Positions 43,513 to 52,811 of a DNA stretch of 64,000 nucleotides are shown one piece after another. Below the pieces are notes generated by a model, which was given only the letters and a program-made list of their open reading frames with translations, had not been told where the DNA came from and did not search any database. The DNA lies in contig CAYQOX010000017.1 in the NCBI GenBank assembly GCA_964419335.1, forward strand, positions 1-64,000, given 5' to 3'. The number at the start of each line of letters is the position of its first letter. Within the stretch, counting starts at the first letter, position 1. Origin of the DNA: CAYQOX01 sp964419335. Lineage in GTDB: Bacteria > Hinthialibacterota > Hinthialibacteria > Hinthialibacterales > Hinthialibacteraceae. A program made the translations under genes and the position numbers.

Positions 43513-45591
43513 TTACACTTTGTTGTGTTCAATGGCGTAGCGCATTAATTCTTCTTGGCTATTGCGGATTTTTTCATTCTCGGCCGGATGGCGTTGAATA
43601 TAGGTCCCGTCGCTGTGCAAATCCCAAGCTTTGCGGTTATCATTGAGTTGGAAGGTAAGGATATCCATTAGTTCTTTGCGAATTTCTTCATTTTCTACAA
43701 TGACGGCGGCTTCTACCCGGAAGTCCAAGTTGCGCCGCATCCAGTCAGCCGAGCCGATGAAGTATTCTTCCTCGCCCCCATTACGGAAATAAAAAATCCG
43801 CGCATGTTCTAGAAAGCGTCCTATGATGCTGATGATTCGAATGTTATCGCTGATGCCTTTCATGCCAGGGCGGAGACCGCAAAAGCCGCGCACGATAAGG
43901 TCGATTTGAACACCGGCTTTGGAGGCTTCGTAAAGGAGGCAAATGATTTTTTCGTCTTCGAGGGAATTCATTTTAGCGATGATGTGTCCCTCGCGTCCTT
44001 GTTTCTGGTGTTCAATTTCCCGCTTGATGAGATGGGTGAAATGTTGGCGCATATTCAAGGGGGCGACCAGAAGCTTCCGGTATTTCTTCTGTTGCGAGTG
44101 ACCGGTGAGGTAGTTGAAGAGATCGGTAAGGTCTTCGCCGATATCCTGGCGGCAGCTGAGAATGCCTAAATCGGTGTAAAGTTTGGCCGTACCAGAATGG
44201 TAGTTCCCGGTACCGATGTGAAAGTAGCGGTGAATGCCGTTGGGTTCTTCACGTACAATCAAGAGGGTTTTTGTATGAGTTTTGAGTCCAGCAAAGCCAT
44301 AGGTGACATGGACGCCGGCGCTTTCCAGGGTGCGAACCCATTTGATGTTTTTGGCTTCATCAAAGCGGGCTTTGATCTCGACCAGCACTGCTACTTGTTT
44401 GCCATTATCCGCCGCGCGTACCAAGGCTTCGATGATGGGGGAGTTATCGGCGGTGCGATACAAGGTTTGTTTGATGGCCAAGACTTGGGGATCGTCGGCC
44501 GCCTCTTGAAGAAAACGCACGACACTGGTGGCGAACGATTCATAGGGATGGTGGAGGAGGATATCGTTCTTTTTCAGCAGCGGAAAAAGAGATGCAGATT
44601 CTTCTTCTTGGTCCAACTCTTTGATCTGCCAGGGGGTAATAGGCGTCCAGGGTGGATATTTGAGATGAGGAAAGTCAAGTTCTTCCAAACTCATCAAGTC
44701 TTTGAGATTTAGCGGGCCATTGACGCTATAAACGTCGTTCTCTTGTAAATCCAGTTCACGGATGAGCCAGCGGAGAATACGGTCGGAGGCTTTCTTTTCG
44801 ATCTCCAGACGGACTACAGGGGCGCTCTTACGATGACGTAATTCTTCTTCAATCATTTCGAGCAAATCTTCGGCCTCTTCTTCGTCGCGTTCGATATCCG
44901 CGTTACGGGTAACCCGGAAAGGGCAGCTCTCCAGGATTTCCATACCCGGAAAGAGAGATTCGAGATTGGCGGCGATCAGTTGTTCAAGAGGGACAAACTG
45001 ATTGGAAACCCCTGTTTGAACCCAACGGGGGCGGTTTTGGGGAATTTTGATGCGGGCGTAGAGTTCGTTCAGAGTTTGGGGGCGGCGTAAGCGCACCGCG
45101 AGAGAGATGGATAAATTGCTGAGAAAGGGAAAAGGCTGTCCTGGCCCTACTCCCAAAGGGGTTAAGATGGGGAAAACTGCTTTTTTGTAATAACGGTCTA
45201 CGTGTTTCTTTTGGCTGGGTGAGAGATCAGAGTAATTCAGAATGGCGATCCCTTCTTTGCGTAGTTGAGGAAGAAGCTCATTGATGAGGCAATCCCGTTG
45301 CTGCGTGACCATCTCTTCGACCAACGGGCGAATTAAGCGTAACTGTTCCTCCGGGGTTTTACCGTCGATGGATTTTTTGGTTACATGACCCGCGATCTGA
45401 CGTTTTAAGCCCCCCACGCGCTTCATGAAGAATTCATCCAAATTATTGCTGAAAATGCCGATAAATTTCGTGCGTTCCAGCAGAGGATTAATTGAATCGA
45501 ATGCTTCATGAAGTACGCGGCGGTTGAATTCAAGCCAACTGATTTCGCGGTTAAAAAAATATTCGGGTAAACTGAGTCTTCTTTTAGCCAT
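43513..45591 (-). CDS. ppk1: Polyphosphate kinase 1
   Basis: 692 residues, the expected Ppk1 length. The N-terminal domain opens FFNREISWLEFNRRVLHEA, then FSNNLDEFFMKRV. The catalytic His lies in RYFHIGTGNYHSGTAKLYTD, with LGILSCRQDIGEDLTDLFNYL after it; a second conserved stretch is HARIFYFRNGGEEEYFIGSADWMRRNLDFRVE. It reversibly polymerises the terminal phosphate of ATP into polyphosphate. No ppx gene is adjacent. Its stop lies 5 bases from the SGNH gene stop (convergent). A 386-base gap with no other gene separates its start from the HAD gene. Confidence 0.95.
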   Translation of the reverse strand: MAKRRLSLPEYFFNREISWLEFNRRVLHEAFDSINPLLERTKFIGIFSNNLDEFFMKRVGGLKRQIAGHVTKKSIDGKTPEEQLRLIRPLVEEMVTQQRDCLINELLPQLRKEGIAILNYSDLSPSQKKHVDRYYKKAVFPILTPLGVGPGQPFPFLSNLSISLAVRLRRPQTLNELYARIKIPQNRPRWVQTGVSNQFVPLEQLIAANLESLFPGMEILESCPFRVTRNADIERDEEEAEDLLEMIEEELRHRKSAPVVRLEIEKKASDRILRWLIRELDLQENDVYSVNGPLNLKDLMSLEELDFPHLKYPPWTPITPWQIKELDQEEESASLFPLLKKNDILLHHPYESFATSVVRFLQEAADDPQVLAIKQTLYRTADNSPIIEALVRAADNGKQVAVLVEIKARFDEAKNIKWVRTLESAGVHVTYGFAGLKTHTKTLLIVREEPNGIHRYFHIGTGNYHSGTAKLYTDLGILSCRQDIGEDLTDLFNYLTGHSQQKKYRKLLVAPLNMRQHFTHLIKREIEHQKQGREGHIIAKMNSLEDEKIICLLYEASKAGVQIDLIVRGFCGLRPGMKGISDNIRIISIIGRFLEHARIFYFRNGGEEEYFIGSADWMRRNLDFRVEAAVIVENEEIRKELMDILTFQLNDNRKAWDLHSDGTYIQRHPAENEKIRNSQEELMRYAIEHNKV

Positions 45592-45977
45592 TAATGCAAC
45601 CTCCCGTAGATGAAGGCCGAACGATGTAATTCATCTCTTTTCGTAACTCCCATAGTGGGATCTTTGCCTGCCTTGACTTTTCTTTATCTCCAGCAAGTTC
45701 ATATTTCTGGAGATTTATGATGTGAACATTGTGCTCTTCGTAGTCCATCTATTACGTTGCCTTCGTTATAATTCGAGCAAAAATGATTTACATGGAAACA
45801 AACATTTTTTTTACATTTAGGGAAAATAAACATTATAGCATAAAAAGATCGCGATGAGGCAAGAAATTACGGGTAGCGAAGTAAAACTTGTTTTTTTGCT
45901 TCTCCTTTGACGCTCACTGTATTGACCTGGGAAAGAAAACTACCTACCTTGTAAAAAAATTTGTGTAGGAGATCCCT
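45592..45977. other. 386-base divergent gap between ppk1 and the HAD gene
   Basis: AT-rich, without a credible open frame. A weak promoter-like pair TTTACA (45810-45815) and TATAGC (45834-45839), 18 bases apart, faces the HAD gene. The HAD ribosome binding site TAGGAGATC is at the right end. Confidence 0.35.
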
Positions 45978-46718
45978 ATGGCATTAAAGGATTCGAAACG
46001 AACAAGTCCTGAAAGAACGTGGGTATTTATGGATGCGGGGGATACGTTTATTTATGCCTATCCCACCTTGTATGAGGCATTGCAGGAATGTTGGCAGAAA
46101 GCCGGGGGGAAGGTCACGGTTCCCGAGATTGAGGGAAGTGTGCGCTCGTTTTTAAAGAAGAATCCCCGTGCGGATTTGACAACCCAAGAACATTTTGAGC
46201 ACTACTTCCGTGCCCTTTATGAACACGTGATGAGTGATCTTAGCTTTCCGGGCGATCGGCATAGGTTTATCGATGCTTTATGGGAAGGATGGCTGGCGGG
46301 CGATCGTTTTCGTTTGTTTGATGATGCCCACTCGGCGCTGGCCCTGTTGCGCGAGCAAGGATTTTCTTTGGGGATTATTTCAAATTGGGATCAAACCTTC
46401 GATCTGGTTTTGCATAACTTGGGAGTTCAAGATTGGTTTGAAGTAAAAGTAGTTTCGTGCCTAGTGGGGATGGCGAAGCCGGATGTGCGAATGTTTACCC
46501 ATGCGTTGGAGCAGGCTGGTTGTGAAGCGAGTGACGCATGGTATTTAGGCGATCAAATTGAGGTGGATATTGAACCGGCGCAGCAATGTGGGATGAAAGC
46601 AATGGGGGTGGATTATTATGGGAAGTGCAAGCATCGGGATTCGTACCGGGTCGTACCCAGCATGACGGCGGCGGTTTGTACGATCTTTAAGGAAGAAGGG
46701 ATCGAGTGGACATTTTGA
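45978..46718 (+). CDS. HAD-superfamily hydrolase (HDHD3-like)
   Basis: 246 residues. Motif I is FMDAGDTFIYAY: the nucleophile Asp is followed by Gly in place of the usual second Asp, a form seen in the HDHD3-like group. Motif II is GIISNWDQ, motif III the Lys in GMAKPDVRMF, and motif IV GDQIEVDIEPAQQCGMKAMG. A helical cap (about 30-110) lies between motifs I and II. It is probably a phosphatase of a small metabolite or nucleotide; the substrate cannot be told. Strong RBS. Convergent with the first coiled-coil paralogue. Confidence 0.85.
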   Translation: MALKDSKRTSPERTWVFMDAGDTFIYAYPTLYEALQECWQKAGGKVTVPEIEGSVRSFLKKNPRADLTTQEHFEHYFRALYEHVMSDLSFPGDRHRFIDALWEGWLAGDRFRLFDDAHSALALLREQGFSLGIISNWDQTFDLVLHNLGVQDWFEVKVVSCLVGMAKPDVRMFTHALEQAGCEASDAWYLGDQIEVDIEPAQQCGMKAMGVDYYGKCKHRDSYRVVPSMTAAVCTIFKEEGIEWTF

Positions 46719-46740
46719 GAAGAATTAGAAGAGACGCGGC

Positions 46741-47829
46741 TTAGTTCGAATTATTTTTTTCACGGCGTTGGGCGGAGACCATGCGTTTGGATTGAGCATT
46801 TTCTTTTGAGTCGGAGGGAGAGGCCGGAGTTTTGGCCTCGGGAGATTTGCTCGGTTTGGATTCTTTCTCGGGTGGAGGTTCTTTTTTGTGTAAGTGATCT
46901 TCGAGGCCGACGATAAGTTGTTCGGTTTCGTTTTCTTTTTTTTCGAGGATAGAGAATTCTTTTTGCACGGCCTGGAGTTCTTTGTTGTTTTGATGGACGA
47001 TGGCTTCGCGTTCTTGTAACGCGTCCTGATATTGTTTTCTTTTTTCTTCTTGGGTGCGTTTCAACGCTCCTTGGAGGCTTTCGATGGTTTTTCGCATGTC
47101 GCGGATGTTATCTTGGAGAACGCCTTCTCGTTGCGCCATGAGGTATTTTTGCAAGCTGAGAAGGCTTTTTTTATGGTGTTGGATATCGAGACGCAGCTTT
47201 TGGGATTGGTGGGTCACTTGGACTAATCCTTGGCTGATGCGAACGTAGCGGGCTTTGATTTTGGCCAATTCTTGCGCGAGAACCATCGCTTCATCTTGGG
47301 CGCCCTCACGTTGGGCTTTGAGGAAAGCGGCCATGCGTTCTTCAAACTGGCACAGGATGGGGTTTTCTTTACGGGTTTTGCGGATGTAGTGTTCGCTCTC
47401 ACGCAACTGATCTAACAGGGTAACGATTTGGCGGCCAAGGCGTAGGAGTTGAGGTTGACTGCGTTGGATTTCGTTGGCGGGGATGAGGCTCTGTTCTGCG
47501 TAGCTTTTGAGGGTATGTTGGCTGAGCAAGAAAAGGATTTGCAGTTCTTGGGCGATCATTTTGAAATCGCCCCGTAGGGCCTGTTGGATGTTTTCTTGTA
47601 GGTCTTGAGGTTCTTGCTTGAGGATTTTGTCGGCTTCTTCCGCGGTCATCCAAATGACTTTGCCTTGGTCAACGACACGGATTAGTTCATCTGGATTGAT
47701 ACGCTCTTTGCGGAAGGTTTCGAAAACTACTTTTTCTAGGATGGCATCCAGACGTTCGAGGCGAAGATTATCGGGATCGTTTCCAAAGAGATCGTCGAAA
47801 GTAACACTGAGTTCGTGTTTGTTACTCAT
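46741..47829 (-). CDS. Coiled-coil protein of unknown family, paralogue 1
   Basis: 362 residues, no signal peptide. The N-terminal ~75 residues form a conserved module shared with the next two genes: LERLDAILEKVVFETF, PDELIRVVDQGKVIWMTAEEA. A helix with LRGDFKMIAQELQILFLLSQ follows, then long heptad-rich coiled coils (about 130-310) including ENPILCQFEERMAAFLKAQ and LAQELAKIKARYVRISQGL. The tail (310-362) is Pro/Ser/Lys-rich and disordered. It is the most divergent of the three paralogues and lacks their GMHF ending. No family recognised. 213 bases downstream of paralogue 2 on the same strand. Confidence 0.75.
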   Translation of the reverse strand: MSNKHELSVTFDDLFGNDPDNLRLERLDAILEKVVFETFRKERINPDELIRVVDQGKVIWMTAEEADKILKQEPQDLQENIQQALRGDFKMIAQELQILFLLSQHTLKSYAEQSLIPANEIQRSQPQLLRLGRQIVTLLDQLRESEHYIRKTRKENPILCQFEERMAAFLKAQREGAQDEAMVLAQELAKIKARYVRISQGLVQVTHQSQKLRLDIQHHKKSLLSLQKYLMAQREGVLQDNIRDMRKTIESLQGALKRTQEEKRKQYQDALQEREAIVHQNNKELQAVQKEFSILEKKENETEQLIVGLEDHLHKKEPPPEKESKPSKSPEAKTPASPSDSKENAQSKRMVSAQRREKNNSN

Positions 47830-48042
47830 GAGGCACCCTATACCATGGGATTGTGTTGGTCCTTACACACAGGCTTTTCATAGAAGCAGTCAGGAGGAAA
47901 GAGTTAAGAAAAGCCAGTTTGCCTTCTCGATGATGGGTAAGCGAGAGATGTAAAAAACTTCCATGGGATTTTAACAGATTATAACACCCCTCATCAAAAA
48001 ATCGCTTCCAAAGAGGACAATGAAGATATAAAAGTTAATGGA

Positions 48043-49158
48043 TCAGGATCGTTTAAAGTGCATACCCCCGCTTTTACGCTTTTCTTCAGCCGCTTCCTGA
48101 GAGGCGGGAGTTTGTTTTTGGGGAGGCTTGGGTGTGTGTTTTTTCATTTCATCAATATTGAGTTGTGTGTCTGTTTCTTGCAAGACGTTTTCAGAGATAT
48201 GTTGGATCACCGATTCGACATTTTTTTCTTGCTGTTCAATGATGGTTTGTTCTTTTTCGAGGGCGTTAAGTTCGCCTTCACACTCCTGGATTTGATTTTT
48301 AGTTTGGGATAAGTCATAGTATTGATCTTTTTCAATTTGTTTGGCAGCGGAATCTAAACCCGATTTTTCTGCTTCTTGGATGACGGCTTGGACTTCTTTG
48401 AAATTATTTTTTAATTCATGCAGTTCCACTTGCAAGCGGTCTTTGCGCGAAGCACAAAGATCATTTTGGGAATTAAGAATACGTTTTTTGGTTTTTTGCA
48501 GGTTAAGGCGATGGTAGTAGATGGTTTGTATGTCAGGTTCGATTGATCGCGTAAGGAGGATGTACTGTCTCTTTTTGGCAGCCAGTTCTTTGGCTAATTG
48601 GGCAGCGCGTGCCAGATTGCCTTGATTTTTTTCCTCTAAAAACTCGCCCATCATGGATTCGTATTGATCCAGCAGGGGATTTTTGCGTCTTTTTTCTTTT
48701 ACAATAGTTTCAGATTCGATGGAGGAAGTGACCCCCTCGTTAAGTTCACGTTGGCGACGTTGAAGACTGGGTTCGATCCGTTCGATTTCTTTTTGATTGA
48801 GAGCCTGATTTTTTTTATATTGGCGCAGTGTGAAATTTGCGATCGCGAGTAATATTTCCAATTCTTGGCGAATGAATTTGAGCTCGCCTTTCAGGGCGCG
48901 TTGTACTTCACTTTGCATTTCAATGTCCTTGGATTTTTGCAAAAACTCCAAGGCTTGTTTTTGAGTCATCCAGGTGACTTTCCCATTATGGATAACGCGT
49001 ACCAGCTGGTGGGGAGATATTTTGGCCTGATCAGAAGCCATCTTGATGACGCGATCAAGGAAGGCCTCGACCCGCTCGAGCGAGATTTCGCCTTCACCGC
49101 TGAATAGGTATGCAAAGTCAACGCCAACGGAAGATTGAGATGAATGATTGTTGTTCAT
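48043..49158 (-). CDS. Coiled-coil protein of unknown family, paralogue 2
   Basis: 371 residues, cytoplasmic. N-terminal module: SLERVEAFLDRVIKMAS, PHQLVRVIHNGKVTWMTQKQA. Then ALKGELKFIRQELEILLAIA, the conserved core KRRKNPLLDQYESMMGEFLEE, NLARAAQLAKEL, RSIEPDIQTIYYHRLNLQKT, NSQNDLCASRKDRLQ, and a second coiled coil with NVESVIQHISENVLQE. The last residues are GGMHFKRS, as in paralogue 3. Identity to paralogue 3 is high throughout, so the pair comes from a recent duplication. RBS GAGAG. No known fold is recognised; helical hairpins recall membrane-stress or tape-like proteins only loosely. Confidence 0.75.
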   Translation of the reverse strand: MNNNHSSQSSVGVDFAYLFSGEGEISLERVEAFLDRVIKMASDQAKISPHQLVRVIHNGKVTWMTQKQALEFLQKSKDIEMQSEVQRALKGELKFIRQELEILLAIANFTLRQYKKNQALNQKEIERIEPSLQRRQRELNEGVTSSIESETIVKEKRRKNPLLDQYESMMGEFLEEKNQGNLARAAQLAKELAAKKRQYILLTRSIEPDIQTIYYHRLNLQKTKKRILNSQNDLCASRKDRLQVELHELKNNFKEVQAVIQEAEKSGLDSAAKQIEKDQYYDLSQTKNQIQECEGELNALEKEQTIIEQQEKNVESVIQHISENVLQETDTQLNIDEMKKHTPKPPQKQTPASQEAAEEKRKSGGMHFKRS

Positions 49159-49561
49159 TATTATTCAAATTACTCTCATTAAGTGTGATTATGAACCTGC
49201 TTATATTTGTTATCACTACATCTTCCTGAATGGAAAGTAGGAACATTGTTTTAATGTAATTGCATTTAAATTTTTTTTCCCTTCAAGAATGCCTCTTTTT
49301 TAATCCTTATGCTAAACAAATAATGCGAAAAAAGCAATAAAGAATATAAAAAAAAACTCGAAAATTATATATATTAAAGTTGATTAAAATTATCATCCAT
49401 CCAAGGCATTCAAAAAGTAGAATATTTAAGAAGTTTTTCTTTTTCGTTGCTTTCTACTTAAGGCTATATGATATAAATACACTTTTTGCATGGGGGAGAG
49501 AAGTGTAAGTGAGGGAAATTTGCGACTCTTTTTTTATCGTGATGGATGAGATAGAAAAGGT
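49159..49561. other. 403-base AT-rich gap between paralogues 2 and 3
   Basis: Very AT-rich; no open frame, strong hairpin or repeat seen. As both flanking genes run on the minus strand, it should hold the promoter of paralogue 2 and the end of the paralogue 3 transcript. The three paralogues are thus probably transcribed separately rather than as one tight operon. Confidence 0.4.
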
Positions 49562-50680
49562 TTATTTGCGGCGAAAATGCATCCCGCTACGTTTGGCGGA
49601 AGAGACTTGTTCAGTTTGAGAATCTGAGTTTTGGGATGGTTTTGATTTGATTTTGGAGGACGTTTTTTTGATGGAATTAAGGTTGACTTTGGTTTCGCCT
49701 TCTTGTAGCACGTTTTCGGCGATATGGTTTATGACAGAATCCACCTGTTGTTCTTGATGTTGCAAGATATCGGACTCGGCATTAAGGGCTTGTAATTCAC
49801 CTGATTTTTCTTGGATTTTGCTTTCATGTTCATCCATCTCGTAGAGTTTATTGTGTTCGATTTGGGAGGTAGCCGATTCGAAGCCCTCTTCTTGGGCTAA
49901 TTCCAGATTTTGCTTAATCGCGTTGAGATTGTCTTGGAGTTCGCCAATTTCGAATTGAAGAGAATCTTTACGAGATTGACACAGCTGATTTTGGGAGTTG
50001 ATAATGCGTTTTTTGGTTTTTTGCAATGTCATTCGGTGATAATAGATCGTTTGCACATCTGGCTCGATTGCACGGCTCAGGAGGAGATAGTGCTTTTTTT
50101 TCTCTTTAAGGTGATTGGCGAGGTTCATGGCTTTGGCCATGTTTCCTTGCCGTTTTTCTTCAAGAAATTGCCCCATGAGTTCTTCGTATTCATCCAGGAG
50201 GGGATTTTTACGTCGTTTTTCGTACATAAGGGCTTCGGCTTCGGCAGTATTGGTAAAGCATTCGCTCATTTCTTTTTGACGGCGTTGGAAGCTGGGTTCT
50301 AGACGGTTGATATCTTTTTGACTAATGGCTTGGTTTTCTTTGAATTGTTTAAGGGTGTAAAAGGCGATCGCGAGGAGTATTTCCAGCTCTTGGCGAACGA
50401 TTTTTAAATCACCGCGGAGCGCTTGTTCGACATCCTGAAGAAGATTTTCGTCTTTGGCTTCTTCAAGATATTCCACGGCTTGTTTTTGGGTCATCCAGGT
50501 GACTTTTTTACCATGGACAATGCGAACAAGTTGATTGGGAGCGAGTTCGGCTTGTTCGGCAGCCAAAGCGACCAATTGGTCTAAGAAAGCCTCCACCCGG
50601 GACATGGAGACTTTACCTTCATGATCCATCAACTTGCTAAAATCAATGCTGCAAGATGAATGTTTACTACGAGCCGGCAT
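49562..50680 (-). CDS. Coiled-coil protein of unknown family, paralogue 3
   Basis: 372 residues, cytoplasmic. N-terminal module: MSRVEAFLDQLVALAAEQAE, PNQLVRIVHGKKVTWMTQKQA. The body repeats paralogue 2 almost motif for motif: LRGDLKIVRQELEILLAIA, YEKRRKNPLLDEYEELMGQFL, RAIEPDVQTIYYHRMTLQKT, INSQNQLCQSRKDSLQ, QVDSVINHIAENVLQE. The tail is Ser/Lys-rich and ends SGMHFRRK. RBS AAAGGATTTTG. Upstream lies the ABC ATPase on the other strand. Function unknown; the conserved WMTQKQA module and the C-terminal GMHF tag are the best handles for a search. Confidence 0.75.
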   Translation of the reverse strand: MPARSKHSSCSIDFSKLMDHEGKVSMSRVEAFLDQLVALAAEQAELAPNQLVRIVHGKKVTWMTQKQAVEYLEEAKDENLLQDVEQALRGDLKIVRQELEILLAIAFYTLKQFKENQAISQKDINRLEPSFQRRQKEMSECFTNTAEAEALMYEKRRKNPLLDEYEELMGQFLEEKRQGNMAKAMNLANHLKEKKKHYLLLSRAIEPDVQTIYYHRMTLQKTKKRIINSQNQLCQSRKDSLQFEIGELQDNLNAIKQNLELAQEEGFESATSQIEHNKLYEMDEHESKIQEKSGELQALNAESDILQHQEQQVDSVINHIAENVLQEGETKVNLNSIKKTSSKIKSKPSQNSDSQTEQVSSAKRSGMHFRRK

Positions 50681-51052
50681 AGAAACAAAATCCTTTCGAA
50701 CAAAGAGCGATCTTTACAAAATTAGTTAAAGAAATCATCATCCTGAAAAATATTACTAAATATTATACCTCATAATACGCTAAAAGGTAATATTTTTTTT
50801 CTGTTTTGATAATTTATTCGAAAAAAGTCTTCTTTTTGTAACCCAAATTCTTTCTGGTATTCGTTGGTTAAGAAGTGGAAAAAGAAATGAAGTGTCAAAA
50901 TGGCCGTATTATTTCTTTGGGGATGGAGTACAATGGTAAGCGTTGTGATTGCATGAAGTTCAAGCATAATGGGAAAAAACCAGAAAAGCCTGACCAGGGC
51001 AAAAATACAGATGATTAACGAAATCTGTTTTGATGGTACAATCAATTAGAAA
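50681..51052. other. 372-base divergent gap between paralogue 3 and the ABC ATPase gene
   Basis: AT-rich near paralogue 3, otherwise mixed. A possible -10 TACAAT (51037-51042) lies only 10 bases before the ATPase ATG at 51053, which has no visible ribosome binding site, so a very short leader is possible. No open frame of interest. Confidence 0.35.
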
Positions 51053-51817
51053 ATGATACGAATTAAAGATTTAGTAAAAAATTACGGAAAAGTCCAAGCG
51101 GTTAAAAACCTTAATTTAGAAATCCCGCGAGGGGAGTTTTTTGGCTTTTTGGGCCCCAACGGAGCCGGAAAAACCACCACGATTAAAATCATGGTGGGGC
51201 TATTGCGGGCAACCTCGGGTCGAATCCTATTAGGAGGGGATGGAGAAGAGATCTATGATGTCGCGGTGCAGACAGAAGAAGCGAAGGCGATTACCGGGTT
51301 TATTCCAGACAGCCCCTTTTTGTATGAAAAACTGACCGGATATGAATACGTTCATTTTATCGGAGGATTGTACGGCGTTCCAATGCAGAAGGTGGATGAA
51401 CACATTCAAGAGTACTTTACCATGTTTGGGTTGTTGGATGCGGCTCATCATTTGATTGAATCGTATTCGCACGGAATGCGGCAAAAGGTGGTAATGACCG
51501 GGGCTTTGGTGCATGATCCCAGGGTCTTGGTGGTGGATGAGCCTATGGTGGGGCTCGATCCCCGTAGCAGCCGTTTGGTGAAGGATTTGCTGAAACGTAA
51601 GAGCCGGGATGGAATGACCATCTTCTTATCGACCCACACCTTGGATGTGGCGGAAGAGTTGTGTGACCGAATTGGGATCATACGACGGGGTGAATTGATC
51701 GCGTTGGGGACGATGGAAGAATTGCATCAGCAGGCGAAAGAGGATTCTTCTGACTTGCGCCTAGAGTCACTCTTCCTTAAACTAACGGAAGAAGAGATGA
51801 ATGAACCGGTCGTGTGA
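51053..51817 (+). CDS. ABC-2-type transporter ATP-binding protein, no adjacent permease
   Basis: 254 residues. Walker A GPNGAGKTTT (about 36-45), signature region YSHGMRQKVVM in place of LSGGQ as usual in the ABC-2 group, Walker B VLVVDEPMVGLDP, switch His in STHTLDVAEEL. The N-terminus IRIKDLVKNYGKVQAVKNLNLEI is standard. Such ATPases energise export of lipids, polysaccharides, drugs or small peptides with a separate permease. No permease gene is in the window on this strand, so it is an orphan. 70 bases before fliW on the same strand. Confidence 0.9.
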   Translation: MIRIKDLVKNYGKVQAVKNLNLEIPRGEFFGFLGPNGAGKTTTIKIMVGLLRATSGRILLGGDGEEIYDVAVQTEEAKAITGFIPDSPFLYEKLTGYEYVHFIGGLYGVPMQKVDEHIQEYFTMFGLLDAAHHLIESYSHGMRQKVVMTGALVHDPRVLVVDEPMVGLDPRSSRLVKDLLKRKSRDGMTIFLSTHTLDVAEELCDRIGIIRRGELIALGTMEELHQQAKEDSSDLRLESLFLKLTEEEMNEPVV

Positions 51818-51887
51818 GAAGCTCTCCATTGGGTAAGGTGTGATGTTCTTGAAGATAGAATCTCCTAGTTGGGAACAAATGTGATTT

Positions 51888-52406
51888 ATGAATTCTTCAA
51901 AATCAGATCAGGATCAAAAAACGATAACTTTAGAGACGAGCCGCTTCGGTGCCTTGGAGATCGACACAGAAGAGATCGTGCTCTTTCCCGAAGGATTGTT
52001 GGGGTTTGGCAATCATACGCACTATGTCTTGCTGGAGGACGCGCAACAAGCCCCTTTTCTTTGGCTGCAGTCAGTGGATGATCCCGATTTAGCGTTTGTG
52101 GTGGTGGATCCTTTTCTCTTTTTCCCGGGCTATGAGATTCAGGTAAAGCCCCAGGAATTGGGGGTTATCGAACTCGAAAATGTTCATCAAGCCAAGGTGT
52201 TGACCATTGTGACGATTCCGGCCGATCCGATGGAACTAACCACGAACTTACGGGGACCGTTAGTCTTTAATATAGAAAAAAAGAAAGCCAAACAGTTGGT
52301 TTTGATTGACGATCGATATCATACGAAGCACCATTTGTTGAAAGATATCCCCCCGGATTTGGCTGAGTCCCCCAATCAGGAGGAAATTAATCCCCAACAG
52401 GACTAG
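51888..52406 (+). CDS. fliW: Flagellar assembly factor FliW
   Basis: 172 residues. The FliW core is clear: TSRFGALEIDTEEIVLFPEGLLGF, FLWLQSVDDPDLAFVVVDPF, VLTIVTIPADPMELTTNL, GPLVFNIEKKKAKQLVL. It binds CsrA and flagellin alternately; free FliW releases CsrA from flagellin mRNA. The C-terminal tail beyond ~150 is extended and polar. It is placed directly upstream of csrA with a 150-base spacer, the common arrangement. The flagellin gene is not in the window. Confidence 0.95.
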   Translation: MNSSKSDQDQKTITLETSRFGALEIDTEEIVLFPEGLLGFGNHTHYVLLEDAQQAPFLWLQSVDDPDLAFVVVDPFLFFPGYEIQVKPQELGVIELENVHQAKVLTIVTIPADPMELTTNLRGPLVFNIEKKKAKQLVLIDDRYHTKHHLLKDIPPDLAESPNQEEINPQQD

Positions 52407-52517
52407 ACCCTGAGGGGAGACTCCGTAAGAATGAAGAGGCTCTGCAAACTCGTGAATAAATAAGTTGATTGATAGCGGCGGGGATGGGATCACAGAAGAA
52501 ATGAAGATGCAAAGGGG

Positions 52518-52551
52518 CTGGTTGGAGCCAGTTCTGCCAGGGCATCGGAGG
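52518..52551 (+). promoter_or_regulatory. Probable CsrA-binding leader of csrA (GGA-loop hairpin plus SD)
   Basis: A short hairpin CTGG-TTGGAG-CCAG (52518-52531) presents GGA in its hexaloop, the preferred CsrA target. About 20 bases on, the Shine-Dalgarno GGAGG (52547-52551) carries a second GGA. Two closely spaced sites, one covering the SD, are what CsrA needs to repress its own translation. Further GGA motifs occur in the 52407-52517 leader. Inferred from the sequence. Confidence 0.5.
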
Positions 52552-52556
52552 CCCAA

Positions 52557-52811
52557 ATGCTGGTACTGAGTCGAAAAAAAGACGAAAGCATCATCATTGG
52601 TGATGATATCGTCATAACGGTGGTGGATATCAAGGGTGAGCAGGTCAAGATTGGGGTGACGGCTCCCAAGACCGTATCGATTCATCGCAAAGAAGTGTAC
52701 GAGGCGATTCAAGAAGAGAACCGCGCAGCAGCCAATTCACAGATGCAGAATTTGAGCGGCTTGGTGAAAGTGCTGCAAAAAAATAATCCCACCTCTGATT
52801 CCAAGAAGTAA
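52557..52811 (+). CDS. csrA: Carbon storage regulator CsrA
   Basis: 84 residues. MLVLSRKKDESIIIGDDIVI, VKIGVTAPKTVSIHRKEVYEAI match CsrA exactly, including the RNA-contact residues L4, R6 and R44-region. The C-terminal tail (about 58-84) extends beyond the ~60-residue core, a form seen where FliW binds CsrA. It represses translation of flagellin and other mRNAs by masking GGA-containing leaders. Start is certain from GGAGG. Confidence 0.97.
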   Translation: MLVLSRKKDESIIIGDDIVITVVDIKGEQVKIGVTAPKTVSIHRKEVYEAIQEENRAAANSQMQNLSGLVKVLQKNNPTSDSKK

